A stretch of DNA of 31,339 nucleotides from Vavraia culicis subsp. floridensis (taxonomy: Eukaryota > Microsporidia > Pleistophoridae): positions 1 to 31,339 of the forward strand of contig NW_007360634.1 in the NCBI RefSeq assembly GCF_000192795.1, given 5' to 3'. The position numbers and the translations under genes are program-made. Positions 1 to 9,741 of the stretch are shown here, piece after piece. How positions within the stretch are numbered: the first letter of the stretch is position 1; the number at the start of each line of letters is the position of its first letter. The notes under the pieces were generated by a model. It had not been told where the DNA came from, did not search any database, and was given only the letters and a program-made list of their open reading frames with translations.

Positions 1-119
1 GAAATATCAGGTAATTTATTCTTTTCAAACTTACCAATCAGCTTTCGAGTTGTCTTTTTGTTTATACGATGATAAAAGGTTTGCTGGCAAGCAGTAATCC
101 TGTAATCTAAGCCAATCAT
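1..119 (-). CDS. possible 5' part of a gene leaving the window on the left
   Basis: An open frame on the minus strand begins at an ATG at 119 and stays open to the window edge (39 codons visible). The visible peptide starts MIGLDYRITACQQ and is rich in Lys and Arg. I do not recognise it. No CCC motif lies just upstream, and an open stretch of this length can occur by chance, so it may not be a gene. It would be divergent from the uS15 gene, with about 295 nt between the two starts. Confidence 0.3.
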   Translation of the reverse strand, partial: MIGLDYRITACQQTFYHRINKKTTRKLIGKFEKNKLPDI

Positions 120-408
120 AAGTATTTCACGTTTCAATGCTAAAATTTGAATAAAACTATTTTATAGTAATCAGTAGTTAAACAATCTAAGCTTGCAATA
201 CGTCAGATTATTCCTTTAATCGTTTACAGTGATTTTAAACCGAAAAATTCAAGTAAGAATAGCAATATTTGTATCAAATCCTTCCTATTGTTACCAAAAT
301 ATGTGCGATCTTTGTAAAAAAATATAAATTGCTGCATTCCATAGGATGTGTCTGGAATTAACCATGTCTTGGAAATTTTACGCTTTTCAAATTGAAAAAA
401 AATTTGTA

Positions 409-411
409 CCC
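409..411 (+). promoter_or_regulatory. CCC start-site signal of the uS15 gene
   Basis: A CCC trinucleotide lies 3 nt before the ATG at 415. Microsporidian genes often carry CCC-like signals just upstream of the start codon. It supports 415 over the upstream in-frame ATG at 346. Confidence 0.55.
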
Positions 412-414
412 TCA

Positions 415-864
415 ATGACACGCATGCACACCAACTCGAAAGGAAAGTCGCAGTCAACCCTGCCATACCACACCTTTTATCCATCGCATATTACCAAAAC
501 AAAGCAGGAAGTGATTGACAAGATACTCACGCTTGCACGCAAGGGTATACCTGCCTCACAAATAGGTAACATACTAAGAGATGAGGAGGGAGTTGGGCAG
601 ATAAGTGCAATCACGCATACCACACTGGTTAGGATCCTTAGATTACACAACTTGATGCCTGCCATTCCTGAGGATCTTAACGCATTGGTCAAGAAGTGTA
701 CGAACATGAGGGCGCACTTGCAAAAATTTAGGAATGACAAGGATCAGAAATACAGGCTTATACAAACTGAGAGCAGGTTGTACAGGCTTGCAAGGTATTA
801 CAAGAAAAGGAGTGTTCTTGATGCTAAGTGGAAGCCTTCGTTCTTGCTAGCAGCATCTAAATAA
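415..864 (+). CDS. RPS13: 40S ribosomal protein uS15 (RPS13)
   Basis: This is a 149-residue small-subunit ribosomal protein of the uS15 (eukaryotic S13) family, which binds 18S rRNA in the 40S platform. The N-terminus MTRMHTNSKGKSQS matches the family signature (M-x-R-M-H-x-x-x-K-G-x-S-x-S). Also family-typical are SQIGNILRDEEGV near residues 58-70, the IPEDL segment, KDKDQKYRL-type residues, and ESRLYRLARYYKK near the C-terminus. Length is normal (about 150). The start at 415 is chosen because it matches the family N-terminus and has CCC just upstream; the longer frame from 346 adds 23 unrelated residues. AATAAA at 860-865 overlaps the TAA stop, a compact 3' end common in microsporidia. No intron is seen. 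Identification is secure. Confidence 0.97.
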   Translation: MTRMHTNSKGKSQSTLPYHTFYPSHITKTKQEVIDKILTLARKGIPASQIGNILRDEEGVGQISAITHTTLVRILRLHNLMPAIPEDLNALVKKCTNMRAHLQKFRNDKDQKYRLIQTESRLYRLARYYKKRSVLDAKWKPSFLLAASK

Positions 865-865
865 A
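860..865 (+). terminator. AATAAA polyadenylation signal overlapping the uS15 stop
   Basis: AATAAA includes the last sense codon bases and the TAA stop of the uS15 gene. Overlap of stop and poly(A) signal is typical of compact microsporidian transcripts. Confidence 0.55.
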
Positions 866-1485
866 AGCTTTTATTGGACATCGATGATTCCATTATGCCA
901 GGGCTTGTTCGTTGCTTTGCGCAATTTCTGAGCTAAACCGTTATTCCATCGCTTAATACACCAAAGCTGTCTATGCATCGTGTCACTTCGGTTTGCTTGA
1001 GAAACTTGTAATTATTTGTTACTTAGTTTATCGGCTCTCGTTATTTGTCTTAGAATTCATGTTAACCATACAAAACTATGTTGGTGCATGTTACTGTGAC
1101 TATGTGATGTTGTTCATTTACATTTTTTCTTTTTTCTGTGATTTACCATTTTTTCGTGCAATTTTACGTATTGTTACCAGAACTGGTTCAATTTTACATT
1201 TTTATCATATTCATAATCTACTGATCCCTCAACGTATCCTCGTTTGTTAAACACACTTTTCTGCTAAATTTTGATCGGCATCTCATCGATCCTCTCAGAA
1301 CAAACAATCCAGGAATACCGCAAGATAACGCAGATCAATTTACTACCGATGACCGCTCAAATTTGATTAAACGCTACGGTGGTATTGATCACCACTGTTA
1401 CAGTCTATTTCCTGCTCCATAATATCTGTAATGATCAGAAAGATTCTTTTTGGATGTCTTTTACATGTACTCGGGTTATTCTTCA
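865..1485. other. intergenic spacer between convergent genes
   Basis: AT-rich spacer between the 3' ends of the uS15 gene and the arrestin-like gene. Open frames here are short and hydrophobic in composition (for example 993-1250) with no recognisable motif, so I do not call a gene. Confidence 0.6.
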
Positions 1486-2448
1486 TCAATCAATGTTTAT
1501 ATACACACTCGGAAAGGTGATTCCTTTGAATGCTCCTATGGAACAAAACGGCTCTTCTCTTCTCGGCTCTCTGTAAATGAACACCTTTCTTTCGATAACA
1601 ATCGGTGACGTTCTATTGATGTGCACGATCGCACTCAACGTGTAATAAACACACAGGTACTTCTCATATACCGTAGGTGCAGCATTACTCGGTATTTTTA
1701 TCATTGTTTTGCACTCATTGAGCTCTATGATTGATCTATCAGATGAAGCAACGAGTTTTGTTTTGTTCACGACGTTGTTCTTTGTTCTGAGTGTGAGATG
1801 GCAGTAAAGCCGTAATTTGACACTTTTGATACCATAGGTGTTGTTGGAAAGGCGCGTAAAAAATGAGATGGCATCGGTTGTTGAATACTTATCCTTGTCC
1901 GTATGACCAATAATGATCAGGTTAGTGGACATCAGGCACAGACATGACGTGATATTAATCGTGTCTGTGATTTTTCTCGTTTTCTGGTGGTATGTTCGCA
2001 TCTCTACACGCACATTATCTGTGAGAACGGGCTTGAACACCCCTTCTACCTTCAGAAACGCATCTATTCCGTAGTAGCTGTTCGCTTCTGCGTAAAAATT
2101 GTCCACATACTGTGATAGGGTGCATGTACCACTGTCCTTCGGTCTAAGCGTGATTTTAAATGGAAACACGTGATAGCCACTCCCTAATTTATTGACATGC
2201 CTAAAAGATTCATAGATCACTATTTCTTTGCTGTATATCGTTCTTTCAGTCTTGTACCATTTTTTATGAAACGAGGAGTCGTTTCGGTTCACTTCAAATT
2301 CACAATCAAATTTTTTGTAGAAATGAATGTAAATTGTGTGTAAATTGATCGGTTCTAGCAGCTCCAAGTGTATTTTCCCAGATATTATCTCGTTTGTGAT
2401 AAAGTGCGACTTATCAAGCGTGATTTTAAAATTACAATTTTTTTGCAT
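1486..2448 (-). CDS. arrestin-fold protein (alpha-arrestin/ART-like)
   Basis: A 320-residue protein that reads as a two-lobe arrestin beta-sandwich. The N-terminal strand pattern (FKITLDKSHFITNEIISGKI near residues 7-26, then IYIHFYKKF) resembles the arrestin N-domain, where ligand-stiffened strands follow a V-x-G/SGxI element. YHVFPFKITLRPKD near 93-106 corresponds to the arrestin 'FPF.. LP' strand. A second lobe follows from about residue 170 with strands such as AISFFTRLSNNTYGIKSVKLRLY. Family members are cytosolic trafficking adaptors that link membrane cargo to ubiquitin ligases or coats. No PPxY ubiquitin-ligase docking motif and no C-terminal extension are visible, so it would be a bare arrestin core. 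A Vps26-type retromer subunit has a related fold and cannot be excluded. The ATG at 2448 is the first in frame; no CCC signal is near it. Confidence 0.6.
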   Translation of the reverse strand: MQKNCNFKITLDKSHFITNEIISGKIHLELLEPINLHTIYIHFYKKFDCEFEVNRNDSSFHKKWYKTERTIYSKEIVIYESFRHVNKLGSGYHVFPFKITLRPKDSGTCTLSQYVDNFYAEANSYYGIDAFLKVEGVFKPVLTDNVRVEMRTYHQKTRKITDTINITSCLCLMSTNLIIIGHTDKDKYSTTDAISFFTRLSNNTYGIKSVKLRLYCHLTLRTKNNVVNKTKLVASSDRSIIELNECKTMIKIPSNAAPTVYEKYLCVYYTLSAIVHINRTSPIVIERKVFIYREPRREEPFCSIGAFKGITFPSVYINID

Positions 2449-2957
2449 CCGTTTTTTTGTTCCAAAGTTTACGTTCCTTCGCGCATTTACATCTTTATTT
2501 GTAGTTTGGTGTACAAATGGGAGGCTCTGATCCTATTTGTAGGTTTTAGATAGACCAATCGGAAAAGAATCCCGAATGAAATATCGAGGGAAAGGGGAGA
2601 ATTGCGCAGATCATGCGATTCGGTAGTGATTATGATGATCTGCAAGCAAAAAATATTAAATGGCTATATTATTACTTAAGAATGTTCACTATTCATTAGG
2701 ATATGATAAAAGAAGCGCAAAGTGCGTAAACTTAACAAAAAAAATAAGACATAAAAAAAGCATACTCAATTTTTTTGAGAATAGCTTCGTACATACATCT
2801 ATTCTGTCGAATATTTATTGCAGCCATAGTCCTCGACCATCAGCACCGATGGCGCACAGTCTGACCATTTACTTGTATTCACTTTCCTATTTCATCCATT
2901 TATGTTGTCAAATATCTATCTTTGGTGTCTCTGCACCGGTACCCATGCAATAGTCAA
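2449..2957. other. intergenic spacer, no gene seen
   Basis: AT-rich spacer between the start of the arrestin-like gene and the 3' end of the kinase pseudogene. Short plus-strand open frames (2660-2953 and others) show no motif and overlap the antisense of the pseudogene. Confidence 0.5.
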
Positions 2958-3838
2958 TCACTTCTTGGTTTGTTCCCTATCTGTAAACCTTTTCCTTCCC
3001 TTTGCCTCTTGTTCATTAAAAAACTCACATTTCAATGCTTCCTCCGCGCTGAACCTTTCTTCCTTAAAATATCCCAACAAACCGCCTCCCAGTTCGTACA
3101 GTTTCCGACTCCGACCGGCAAAATACCCTCCAAGACGTGCCAATACACGCTTTATCCTTTTCAGCTGATCATCCTCATTCCTTCCTTTCATCACGTTTGC
3201 ATTCAATACCATTTCCATTAGTATGCAGCCTATTGACCAAATATCAATCTTATAGGAATAGCTCTCGCCTAGTAGTATCTCTGGTGCTCTGTATCATAGG
3301 GTAACAACGTTTGCTGTCAGGTTGTTGTCCACGGGGTTGTCATCGGCATTATTCTCATCGCTGAAGTAAACGGCATCGCTATCATTCATGTGCTTGCTCA
3401 GCCCAAAGTCTGCTATTTTAACGTTTAAATCACAATCTATGAGAATATTCACTAATAAAAACTCTGCTTGGGATTAAACCAAACTTCATCGAGCGACAAC
3501 ATGCCGGGCTTAGAAATCACAAACCGCTCAACAACAATTATACTCAATTCATCGCACTGAAACACGTTCTTTTCCAATAGATCCATCGTGATAGACAAAC
3601 ACAATCAAAAACCTCAAAGTTTCTTAGAAAAGCTATGTCGTCGTCATCCTAGGGTAAAAAGGAGCAGTTTCTAAGCACAAACAACGGTGCATTGAGGTGT
3701 GATACAATTCCTGAACGATATTCAAGATGGCCTCGAATATATCATATTCCACAATATATGCACACTAAAAAGTCATATTGTTGAATTGTTATACCTTCAT
3801 ATCAAAATCAAGTGAAGCGTTCCTTCCCCAAGTAGTGG
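2958..3838 (-). pseudogene. broken CMGC-type (CDK/MAPK-like) protein kinase
   Basis: Read on the minus strand, pieces of one kinase follow in the correct order but in changing frames. A degraded glycine loop (LGKERF) lies near 3825, the helix C/sheet 4-5 region near 3640-3600, KIADFGLSK (DFG motif) near 3420-3390, and VVTL-stop-YRAPEILLG at about 3310-3265. These are followed by YKIDIWSIGCILMEMV and a shortened C-lobe ending ERFSAEEALKCEFF. In the APE segment the conserved Trp codon of LWYRAPE is TGA (3294-3296), one base from TGG. Frame changes are needed near 3600 and between about 3455 and 3475, where the HRD catalytic loop should be and cannot be read intact. A TAG lies near 3650. The defects are too many for one sequencing error. 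The WYRAPE and DIWSIGCIL motifs point to the CMGC group. The terminal 86-codon piece (2958-3218) is open but has no catalytic part. Confidence 0.8.
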
Positions 3839-4232
3839 TAAGGTAATGAGTGGAATAAAATTTTATAACACATCTTCCTTGAACGATTGTTCAAATCGTG
3901 TTAGTCCTTAGAACGGTTCATTATACTTGATTGCTCTTCCGGATCATCAAATAAACTTCCTTATTCTATAGCTCTTGTGTCATACTTGATTTGTGAATAG
4001 ATCATACAATCAATTCAGTTACCCAGTCACGTATCAAATTCTGCCAAATTTCACTGCACTGTTGGATCGTTTAAAACGAGAGAACCATCCGGAGATACCG
4101 CGGGACGATGCGTATGAAATGATAGCAGTAAACGGGGATGTGTGATACACCCCTGGAACGTGCGTGAAATGTAAGTAAAAAGAGATGCATTCTGCAAGCA
4201 CGACAACGCATTATGTACGCATACACCATTTA
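3839..4232. other. spacer upstream of the kinase pseudogene
   Basis: No open frame of note. It would hold the old promoter of the kinase pseudogene and the 3' region of Rpn10. Nothing else is recognised. Confidence 0.5.
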
Positions 4233-4234
4233 TT
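4229..4234 (-). terminator. AATAAA overlapping the Rpn10 stop
   Basis: On the minus strand the stop TAA runs directly into AATAAA, giving an overlapping poly(A) signal as in the uS15 gene. Confidence 0.5.
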
Positions 4235-4853
4235 ATTTCTTATTCCTCTCGGCCTCTTCTGCTGAGAGTCTCAAAGCAAGTGCCAAGTTTGGATCTTCCA
4301 TTTCCTCAAGGCTGCTTCCAGCAAGCACATCCATAGCCTTGTTCTTGAAATTGTCCTCGGTATCAACCACTGTGACCACAACGCCCATGTCATTCAGCTC
4401 GTAGTCCAGGAACATTTTGTAGTCCTTGGCATCGCCAAACAGAAACACGTACACCGCACACCGCATCATCGCACAGTCTCTGAGTTTCATTAGCACGTCC
4501 TCAAGCGTTAAATCGCTCAATGGCGTGCTAAAAAACACGACAAGCCGTTTTTGGGTCGCATCCACATACTGCAATGACCGCTGAGCAATGTAAATGCTGT
4601 CAGGTATTTTATACTCCTCGGTGAACTTTAAATTGGATATGAACTGCCTGATGTTCATACGATTCTTGGTCGGTGTGAGAATATAGTTAGGTGTTTGTTG
4701 AGCGACCGGTATCACGCCAAAGTGATGGTTCTCGGACGAGGATGAGAGTGCGTAGTTCACAATGTCGAGCTGCACGATGTATCGTGTTGGCAGGTAATCC
4801 TGGTTTTGTGCATAGTACGAGTTATCGAGTACGAAGACCGTTGTGTCGGGCAT
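4233..4853 (-). CDS. RPN10: 26S proteasome ubiquitin receptor Rpn10 (PSMD4/S5a)
   Basis: A 206-residue protein that binds ubiquitin chains at the base-lid junction of the 26S proteasome. The N-terminus MPDTTVFVLDNSYYAQNQDY followed by LPTRY is the Rpn10 von Willebrand A domain start (family: VDNSE..RNGDF.PTR). The VWA domain runs to about residue 180, with the hydrophobic strands KRLVVFFSTPL and CAVYVFLFGDA. A ubiquitin-interacting motif fills the extreme C-terminus at 187-206 (DPNLALALRLSAEEAER), with the diagnostic LALALxxS core. Only one UIM is present, as in yeast, and the protein ends right after it, whereas yeast and animal forms continue. The start at 4853 is preferred over the in-frame ATG at 5018 because it matches the family N-terminus and has CCC 5 nt upstream. 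No other candidate fits. Confidence 0.95.
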   Translation of the reverse strand: MPDTTVFVLDNSYYAQNQDYLPTRYIVQLDIVNYALSSSSENHHFGVIPVAQQTPNYILTPTKNRMNIRQFISNLKFTEEYKIPDSIYIAQRSLQYVDATQKRLVVFFSTPLSDLTLEDVLMKLRDCAMMRCAVYVFLFGDAKDYKMFLDYELNDMGVVVTVVDTEDNFKNKAMDVLAGSSLEEMEDPNLALALRLSAEEAERNKK

Positions 4854-5443
4854 TGCAAGGGCTATGTTTGCGGTGGAATAAAAACAAAGCAAAGGAACAA
4901 TCGGACGAGATGCCGAAGTACTAACAGGATGGTGCGTGCATCTTTGTGGACTGCAAGGCACACCGGAACAAATTGTGCGAGTGGAGGGTGTGTAAAAGGA
5001 AAAGTTGTGTATTACCAACAGACAAAGAGGTACAGAACAAAATAACGTGCACGAGGTAGAAAAGGCTTAATCTTCCATAAAAGTATGGTAATATGTAAGG
5101 ATTTATGAATTCGACTCTTCATGACCGGCATAACAAAGGACGATAGTCAGCCATGATCGATAGAATTTATAAGGACTTCAGGTTTCTTTCTTTAAAGAAC
5201 GCTAAATAACTGTGAGCCAAGACTAGGAACATGATAAATTGCTTTATATATACTCGTTTACGCGCTTTAAGAACTGTTTTGAACTGAAATACCACTCATA
5301 GCTTTCCTTATTAATCTTGTTGAGCGTACAAGCACGTGAATTTGTTTCAAACCCTTTATCATCGCATCAAGGGCCTGTTAGCAGCTCATATTCAAAGCCG
5401 TTCTCACCTAAATAACATGGCGTACCCGGTCACACCCTCTGTT
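4854..5443. other. intergenic spacer, no gene seen
   Basis: Contains the upstream region of Rpn10 and the 3' flank of the next minus-strand gene. Open frames here are extensions or antisense shadows without motifs. Confidence 0.5.
4859..4861 (-). promoter_or_regulatory. CCC start-site signal of Rpn10
   Basis: CCC (read on the minus strand) lies 5 nt before the ATG at 4853, supporting that start over the longer open frame. Confidence 0.5.
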
Positions 5444-6778
5444 CTACCAAATCGTTTTTTTCGTTATCACCAGCCTTTTTTCATCCTTCTTCGTAGTATT
5501 GCTAACAACCGCACAGAACGCCCTCTTCTTGCATGCCCGTGTATCACACATTACTTTATTCACCTTTCCGTGCCTTAACGCCCACTCATATAAACATTTG
5601 ATCCAGTTAATTTCCAAAATCCTACACACGCGCTCCATAGTACCCTCTAATCCGCTATTTTTCATTTCCTCTCCAAATCCTTTTGTAACAATCGCCTCAT
5701 CAGCAAAGGGGTTCTTGTACACAGCGTACTTCAACATCTTGGTGTCCTTTAACACCGCATACATTGTCCACAGCTCGTTATATCCCAGGTCCTTGTAATA
5801 TTCCTCGTTTAGCATGAACTTGAGCCGCTGTGTGCAATCACTGTCCAAAAATTTGCGTGATATTGCGCGATACGTACCCAAAAAAGTGAAAACTTCGAGA
5901 TCAAATTTGCGCTCCAAGAAATTTACGAGTTTATCCTCTGTCAGCGAAATAACGGTCCTCAAGTATTTTATCTGTGTGGCTGCTTCCAACCCATTAAATA
6001 AACTGTGCACGTACGATTTGTTCCGTATTATGAATTTCGTTCTACAAGCCAGGTCCATCGACTCATCCAGAAACACCCGTTTCAAGTCGATGACTTTTGA
6101 ATCGATCCTTAGTGTCGCATTGAGACTGATTTGCGTTTTATCGCCAGATCTGCACATATCATCCGCTTGACCCGTGCTGCTATTCCCAACTGTGTTCGTA
6201 GACAACACTTGATCGGCAGCGTACGTGTTATTCGCCTCTTTGTTCAATCCTGGAGCTATATTATGTACAGATTGCCTTTGTATTGCTCTGTCCATTTCCA
6301 CACTTACACCCGTATTCTTAGGCTTTAACAAGGCGATCGCCTTGTTGTACTTACGTGGACGTCTTCTTAGTTCCTTTTTAAAACCAAATCTAAGCTTTTG
6401 CCTTGGATAGCTCGTTCTTTTCGCCCGCTGACATTTAAAGCTGTTCAACTCGTACGGCATGCAATTGGCAACCAGGTGACCATCGGTCACGGTGCATGTT
6501 CTTCTATCCATGTTGATAAGATGTATTTCTATGAACAGTTTCATCCTGTCCAGCTCGTCAGATGACACGTTTATATCCTCGTACTGCAGAAGCGCGCCCT
6601 CGTAGTCCTTCATATAAATGTAGTGTGCTATTATTTCAGCGGCATACGGCGCTGCATGCTTCGATAACAGCTCCTTTTTGAGCATGCTTATTGTTTCTTG
6701 AAACTCTGCGTTGTTCTGAGATGTCGGAAGGCTGCAGCTCTTTGCAAACGATTTTTCATCCTTCTTATCCGATTGCAT
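5444..6778 (-). CDS. hypothetical helical protein, TPR-like N-terminus
   Basis: A 444-residue protein I do not recognise. The N-terminal 60-70 residues look like a helical hairpin of TPR type (AAPYAAEIIAHYIYMKDYEG, then ALLQYEDI), with Ala/Tyr spacing typical of such repeats. Residues of about 110-155 are strongly basic (RRRPRKYNK and nearby) and could be a nuclear or RNA-binding segment. Residues of about 160-235 are Ser/Asn/Thr-rich and probably disordered. The C-terminal half (from about 235) is a dense helical region with many Leu, Phe and Tyr and scattered Cys. The start is placed at the second ATG (6778) because CCC directly abuts it; the ATG at 6799 would add seven residues. Codon use is consistent along its length, so it is very likely real, but no function is assigned. 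Confidence 0.8.
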   Translation of the reverse strand: MQSDKKDEKSFAKSCSLPTSQNNAEFQETISMLKKELLSKHAAPYAAEIIAHYIYMKDYEGALLQYEDINVSSDELDRMKLFIEIHLINMDRRTCTVTDGHLVANCMPYELNSFKCQRAKRTSYPRQKLRFGFKKELRRRPRKYNKAIALLKPKNTGVSVEMDRAIQRQSVHNIAPGLNKEANNTYAADQVLSTNTVGNSSTGQADDMCRSGDKTQISLNATLRIDSKVIDLKRVFLDESMDLACRTKFIIRNKSYVHSLFNGLEAATQIKYLRTVISLTEDKLVNFLERKFDLEVFTFLGTYRAISRKFLDSDCTQRLKFMLNEEYYKDLGYNELWTMYAVLKDTKMLKYAVYKNPFADEAIVTKGFGEEMKNSGLEGTMERVCRILEINWIKCLYEWALRHGKVNKVMCDTRACKKRAFCAVVSNTTKKDEKRLVITKKTIW

Positions 6779-6781
6779 GGG
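6779..6781 (-). promoter_or_regulatory. CCC signal abutting the ATG at 6778
   Basis: On the minus strand the sequence reads GGCCCATG, so CCC touches the start codon. It decides between two in-frame ATGs 21 nt apart. Confidence 0.45.
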
Positions 6782-8941
6782 CCATCGATCCGTGTACAAT
6801 AATATGTCAAATCATAGGATGCACTTTATTACCGGCTAAGCGCTGCAAAAGACCTATAATAATGTAAATAACGATCAATAAATCATTCTTTGTGACTTGT
6901 AAATATTTTCGTCGGTTTGGAGCGTTGAACAAAGAAAGCTTTTTACCTCCGATGCCTTTCTTTGTGCGACATAACGAACTATTTTTACGTTGAACTTGCT
7001 AAATTTACGTTTATACAACAGGTATGTTCCTCAAATAGCAGTTCTTTGTGTTTATTTTTTACATTTTCTTCGGTCAACACCGTTCATTTATCGCATACAT
7101 ACTCAGCACCCTTTAACAGAAACTTTCTCTGGTCCGCTAGGACCGAATAATTCATTTTTAAATCGCCAGTCTCTCTGCGTAGTGCCATTTTAAAAATTTA
7201 GAACTGTTTACCGCCGAACAGCAAAATTGGCAGTATCATGGCCAAAATGCATTCGAAAGCGGTGAAATTGTACCAACAATTACAAATTGATAGCAAATAC
7301 AGATCGTTTACGTGTAACCGACAAACAAATTCAAAATGAGCAGACAATACGCCAAGCAAATATAAATTTTTCAATGGTTATTATACGGCGTATTATGGAA
7401 TGAGTTACCTGTCAAATGTTCAACAGCACGGTCTCGTAATGAAAAATTAAATATCACTGTGGTTAGAAGGCCGGCTGGAGAGTAGAATAGCAAACAAAAA
7501 GGGAAACAAACAATACGAATGGTATAACACACAATAAATGGTGTAATCATCTGTAAAATATCACTTCATCTATTCTCTAAGCAGCCGGTTGCCTAAACAC
7601 GTGAACTACCGACTGATGCTGCCAGCCTTTCAAAAGAATGTATGATGGACGATAACGCAACAAGCTAGTGAGATGTGTGAATAATCGTACGGGTCCTGTG
7701 TTGATGAGCCCGGTTAAGCTGGTCATTTACATAAATACCATCCACAACAATTATTAATAGTTATTTGATTGCGCAACATTTGTGCGATAGATCCTTTTTA
7801 ATGATATCTTTAGCATGTAAAATGCGTATACATGCATCAGCACGATGCTCAAGTTTTTCTACACTCGGTAAACGAAAAACACACAAACCACGGGACAGCA
7901 ATAGGAACGATACCTGCTTTTTAACCTAATGCATCGATTATACGATGACTAGAGTAATGCTATGCATCGTGATACGTTAACAATGATTGGTAAATTGTCA
8001 TATTGCTTGGCATATTGCCAATATCACGGTAAACAGAATAATTACATCTTTGATCCGCAACAAATATTCCCTTTAACACATTTAATTAAACCCAAAAATT
8101 TTAGATGAGCATGAACATTCGTTTTACGAATAAAACGGTGGTAACTAACAATATCTAGAATTGGTAACAACGGTTAAGTTGTGCGATCGATCATGCTGCC
8201 TGTCAGCACTACGTGCTTTACATCATGTGACACATGTTACTCGTATAATATCACGTTGCCCATCGTGGAATACACCAGTGCTTTTACCAAATATCTATAC
8301 AACTCATAGCCGCTTCCTTGTCACTGTCACTGAGGAGATTACTTATCATTGACACGCTCGTGGAGCGTATGTTATCCGTGTAGATTGTTTTATTACTTCT
8401 GTTCCTTGTAAGCTATCAACCAGTATCGGCCGCTGTGTTGGCCACGTAGAATATGATAAAATTGTATCGGGTCTTTTAAGGACACTAGAAAAGCACATTT
8501 TTGATATAAAAAGAGATAAACACACGCATTTTTGGTATGAAAGATCCTTTCATAGACCTAAAAAAATATCTGCCGTGAAATGTATTTTTACCTATATTGA
8601 GCACCAAAGGATCTTTGTTGCACGTAATACGTGCTAACAATAGCAATACTGCTTATATACCACAACTGCTGGTCTAAACTGCTGTAGTTCTCAACCAAAT
8701 TCGTATTCTCTAAGTCTGCCGGCATACTCCTTATTTGTCGTTCAAAACAACCCCTCACCCTGTAAAATAAGTTGTTTGGCCCGCATTCGTCCCATAAATC
8801 TTACATTCCCAGCCATTTTTCACCTCCCAAAAAAACATAAATCTCCGCATTCCTTCCTCATACAAAAAAAATTGTGTTTCAACCATTTTTTTTTTATAAA
8901 AATAAAAAAAAGATGAAGGGTAACGAAATAAAATAAAAAAA
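6782..8941. other. 2.2 kb gene-free region
   Basis: The region between two divergent genes has no open frame above about 67 codons apart from the antisense of the downstream gene's leader. I looked for tRNA T-loops, U6-type ACAGAGA, 5S and transposase motifs on both strands and found none. It is AT-rich, not internally repetitive to the eye, and could hold decayed genes or unannotated ncRNA. Confidence 0.5.
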
Positions 8942-9679
8942 ATGAATTTGACCACAAAATCGACCAAAGAACGAAAGAATAGTAATGAAAAAGTGGACGG
9001 GCCGTTGCCGCACGCCCAAATTGCACATATGGGCAGAAGAGGAAGAAAGAAAAAGCTGCACACCTCGACGGACATTAGCAGCGCACACAATTTAGCAGAT
9101 CAGGCACAGAGTGGCACACGGAAGGGTGCAGTTGATGAACACGATGCGGATGCCTTTCTGTCCGACAGAACCGATCAGAGTGCCAGTTTGGTTGACAATA
9201 TCGACCACATTATTTGCAGACGTGAACGAATCCTAAATTTTCTTTACAAGGACCAGTATCAGCTCACACACCCAGATATAAGACCATTTGAGAATACTAA
9301 GCATGTTTACGAGTATTTACTGCCGTACCACATCTACAACGCGCCGTCCTACGACGATCTGCTTTTCCGGTACTCGCACAGCAACGAGAAACTGATGGAC
9401 GAAATTCGGGAGATTACCGAGCGGATAACGCATACACTGCACGATTATGAATGTGCTGATGATGATAACATTGTTATAGACCTTCTTTTGACAGAGGAAC
9501 AGAAGTTTTTGACGGGCAGACTGAGCGAGTATTTGAGGGAGCAGAAGCGGAAACCAAGGAAGAGCACGGTGCCTAAGAAGCGGCGGAAGAACAGTTCGGT
9601 AGTTAAGCTGAATGTGAAGGGCGCTAAGACAAAGGACACCAAGGTCAAGCTGCGATTAGAGACATATAGAGAATGCTAG
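8942..9679 (+). CDS. basic nuclear-type protein with GLTSCR1-like motif
   Basis: A 245-residue protein. Residues 91-140 (ICRRERILNFLYKDQYQLTH, then PDIRPF, then VYEYLLPYHIY at 122-132) resemble the conserved GLTSCR1/BICRA region, whose core is helix - 'HPD..pF.s..da..rLLPYHiy'. In animals that region marks the BICRA/BICRAL subunits of the non-canonical SWI/SNF (ncBAF) chromatin remodeller and binds the core complex. A helical segment follows to about 190. A basic stretch at about 199-216 (EQKRKPRKSTVPKKRRKN) looks like a nuclear localisation signal. The N-terminal 80 residues are polar and probably disordered. The first ATG (8942) follows an A-rich leader; an internal ATG at 9029 has CCC 12 nt upstream and is an alternative start. 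AATAAA at 9736 follows the stop. The gene call is strong, the family call moderate. Confidence 0.75.
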   Translation: MNLTTKSTKERKNSNEKVDGPLPHAQIAHMGRRGRKKKLHTSTDISSAHNLADQAQSGTRKGAVDEHDADAFLSDRTDQSASLVDNIDHIICRRERILNFLYKDQYQLTHPDIRPFENTKHVYEYLLPYHIYNAPSYDDLLFRYSHSNEKLMDEIREITERITHTLHDYECADDDNIVIDLLLTEEQKFLTGRLSEYLREQKRKPRKSTVPKKRRKNSSVVKLNVKGAKTKDTKVKLRLETYREC

Positions 9680-9735
9680 TGGCATAATTTTCTGCCAATT
9701 GGTGTATTTTTATTCGTGTGATATTTTTGTATTTG

Positions 9736-9741
9736 AATAAA
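9736..9741 (+). terminator. AATAAA poly(A) signal
   Basis: AATAAA lies 57 nt after the stop codon of the GLTSCR1-like gene, in a T-rich context suited to 3' end formation. Confidence 0.5.

Noticed and set aside
3294..3296. TGA read as Trp by a changed genetic code
   Set aside because: Intact genes here use TGA as a stop (for example the coiled-coil and calcineurin genes), and the kinase has other frame breaks as well.
3885..3905. tRNA T-loop-like GTTCAAATC
   Set aside because: No matching acceptor or anticodon arm could be formed around it.
7901..7990. Possible U6-like word AGGAACGATAC
   Set aside because: No ACAGAGA box or other U6 element nearby; judged a chance match.
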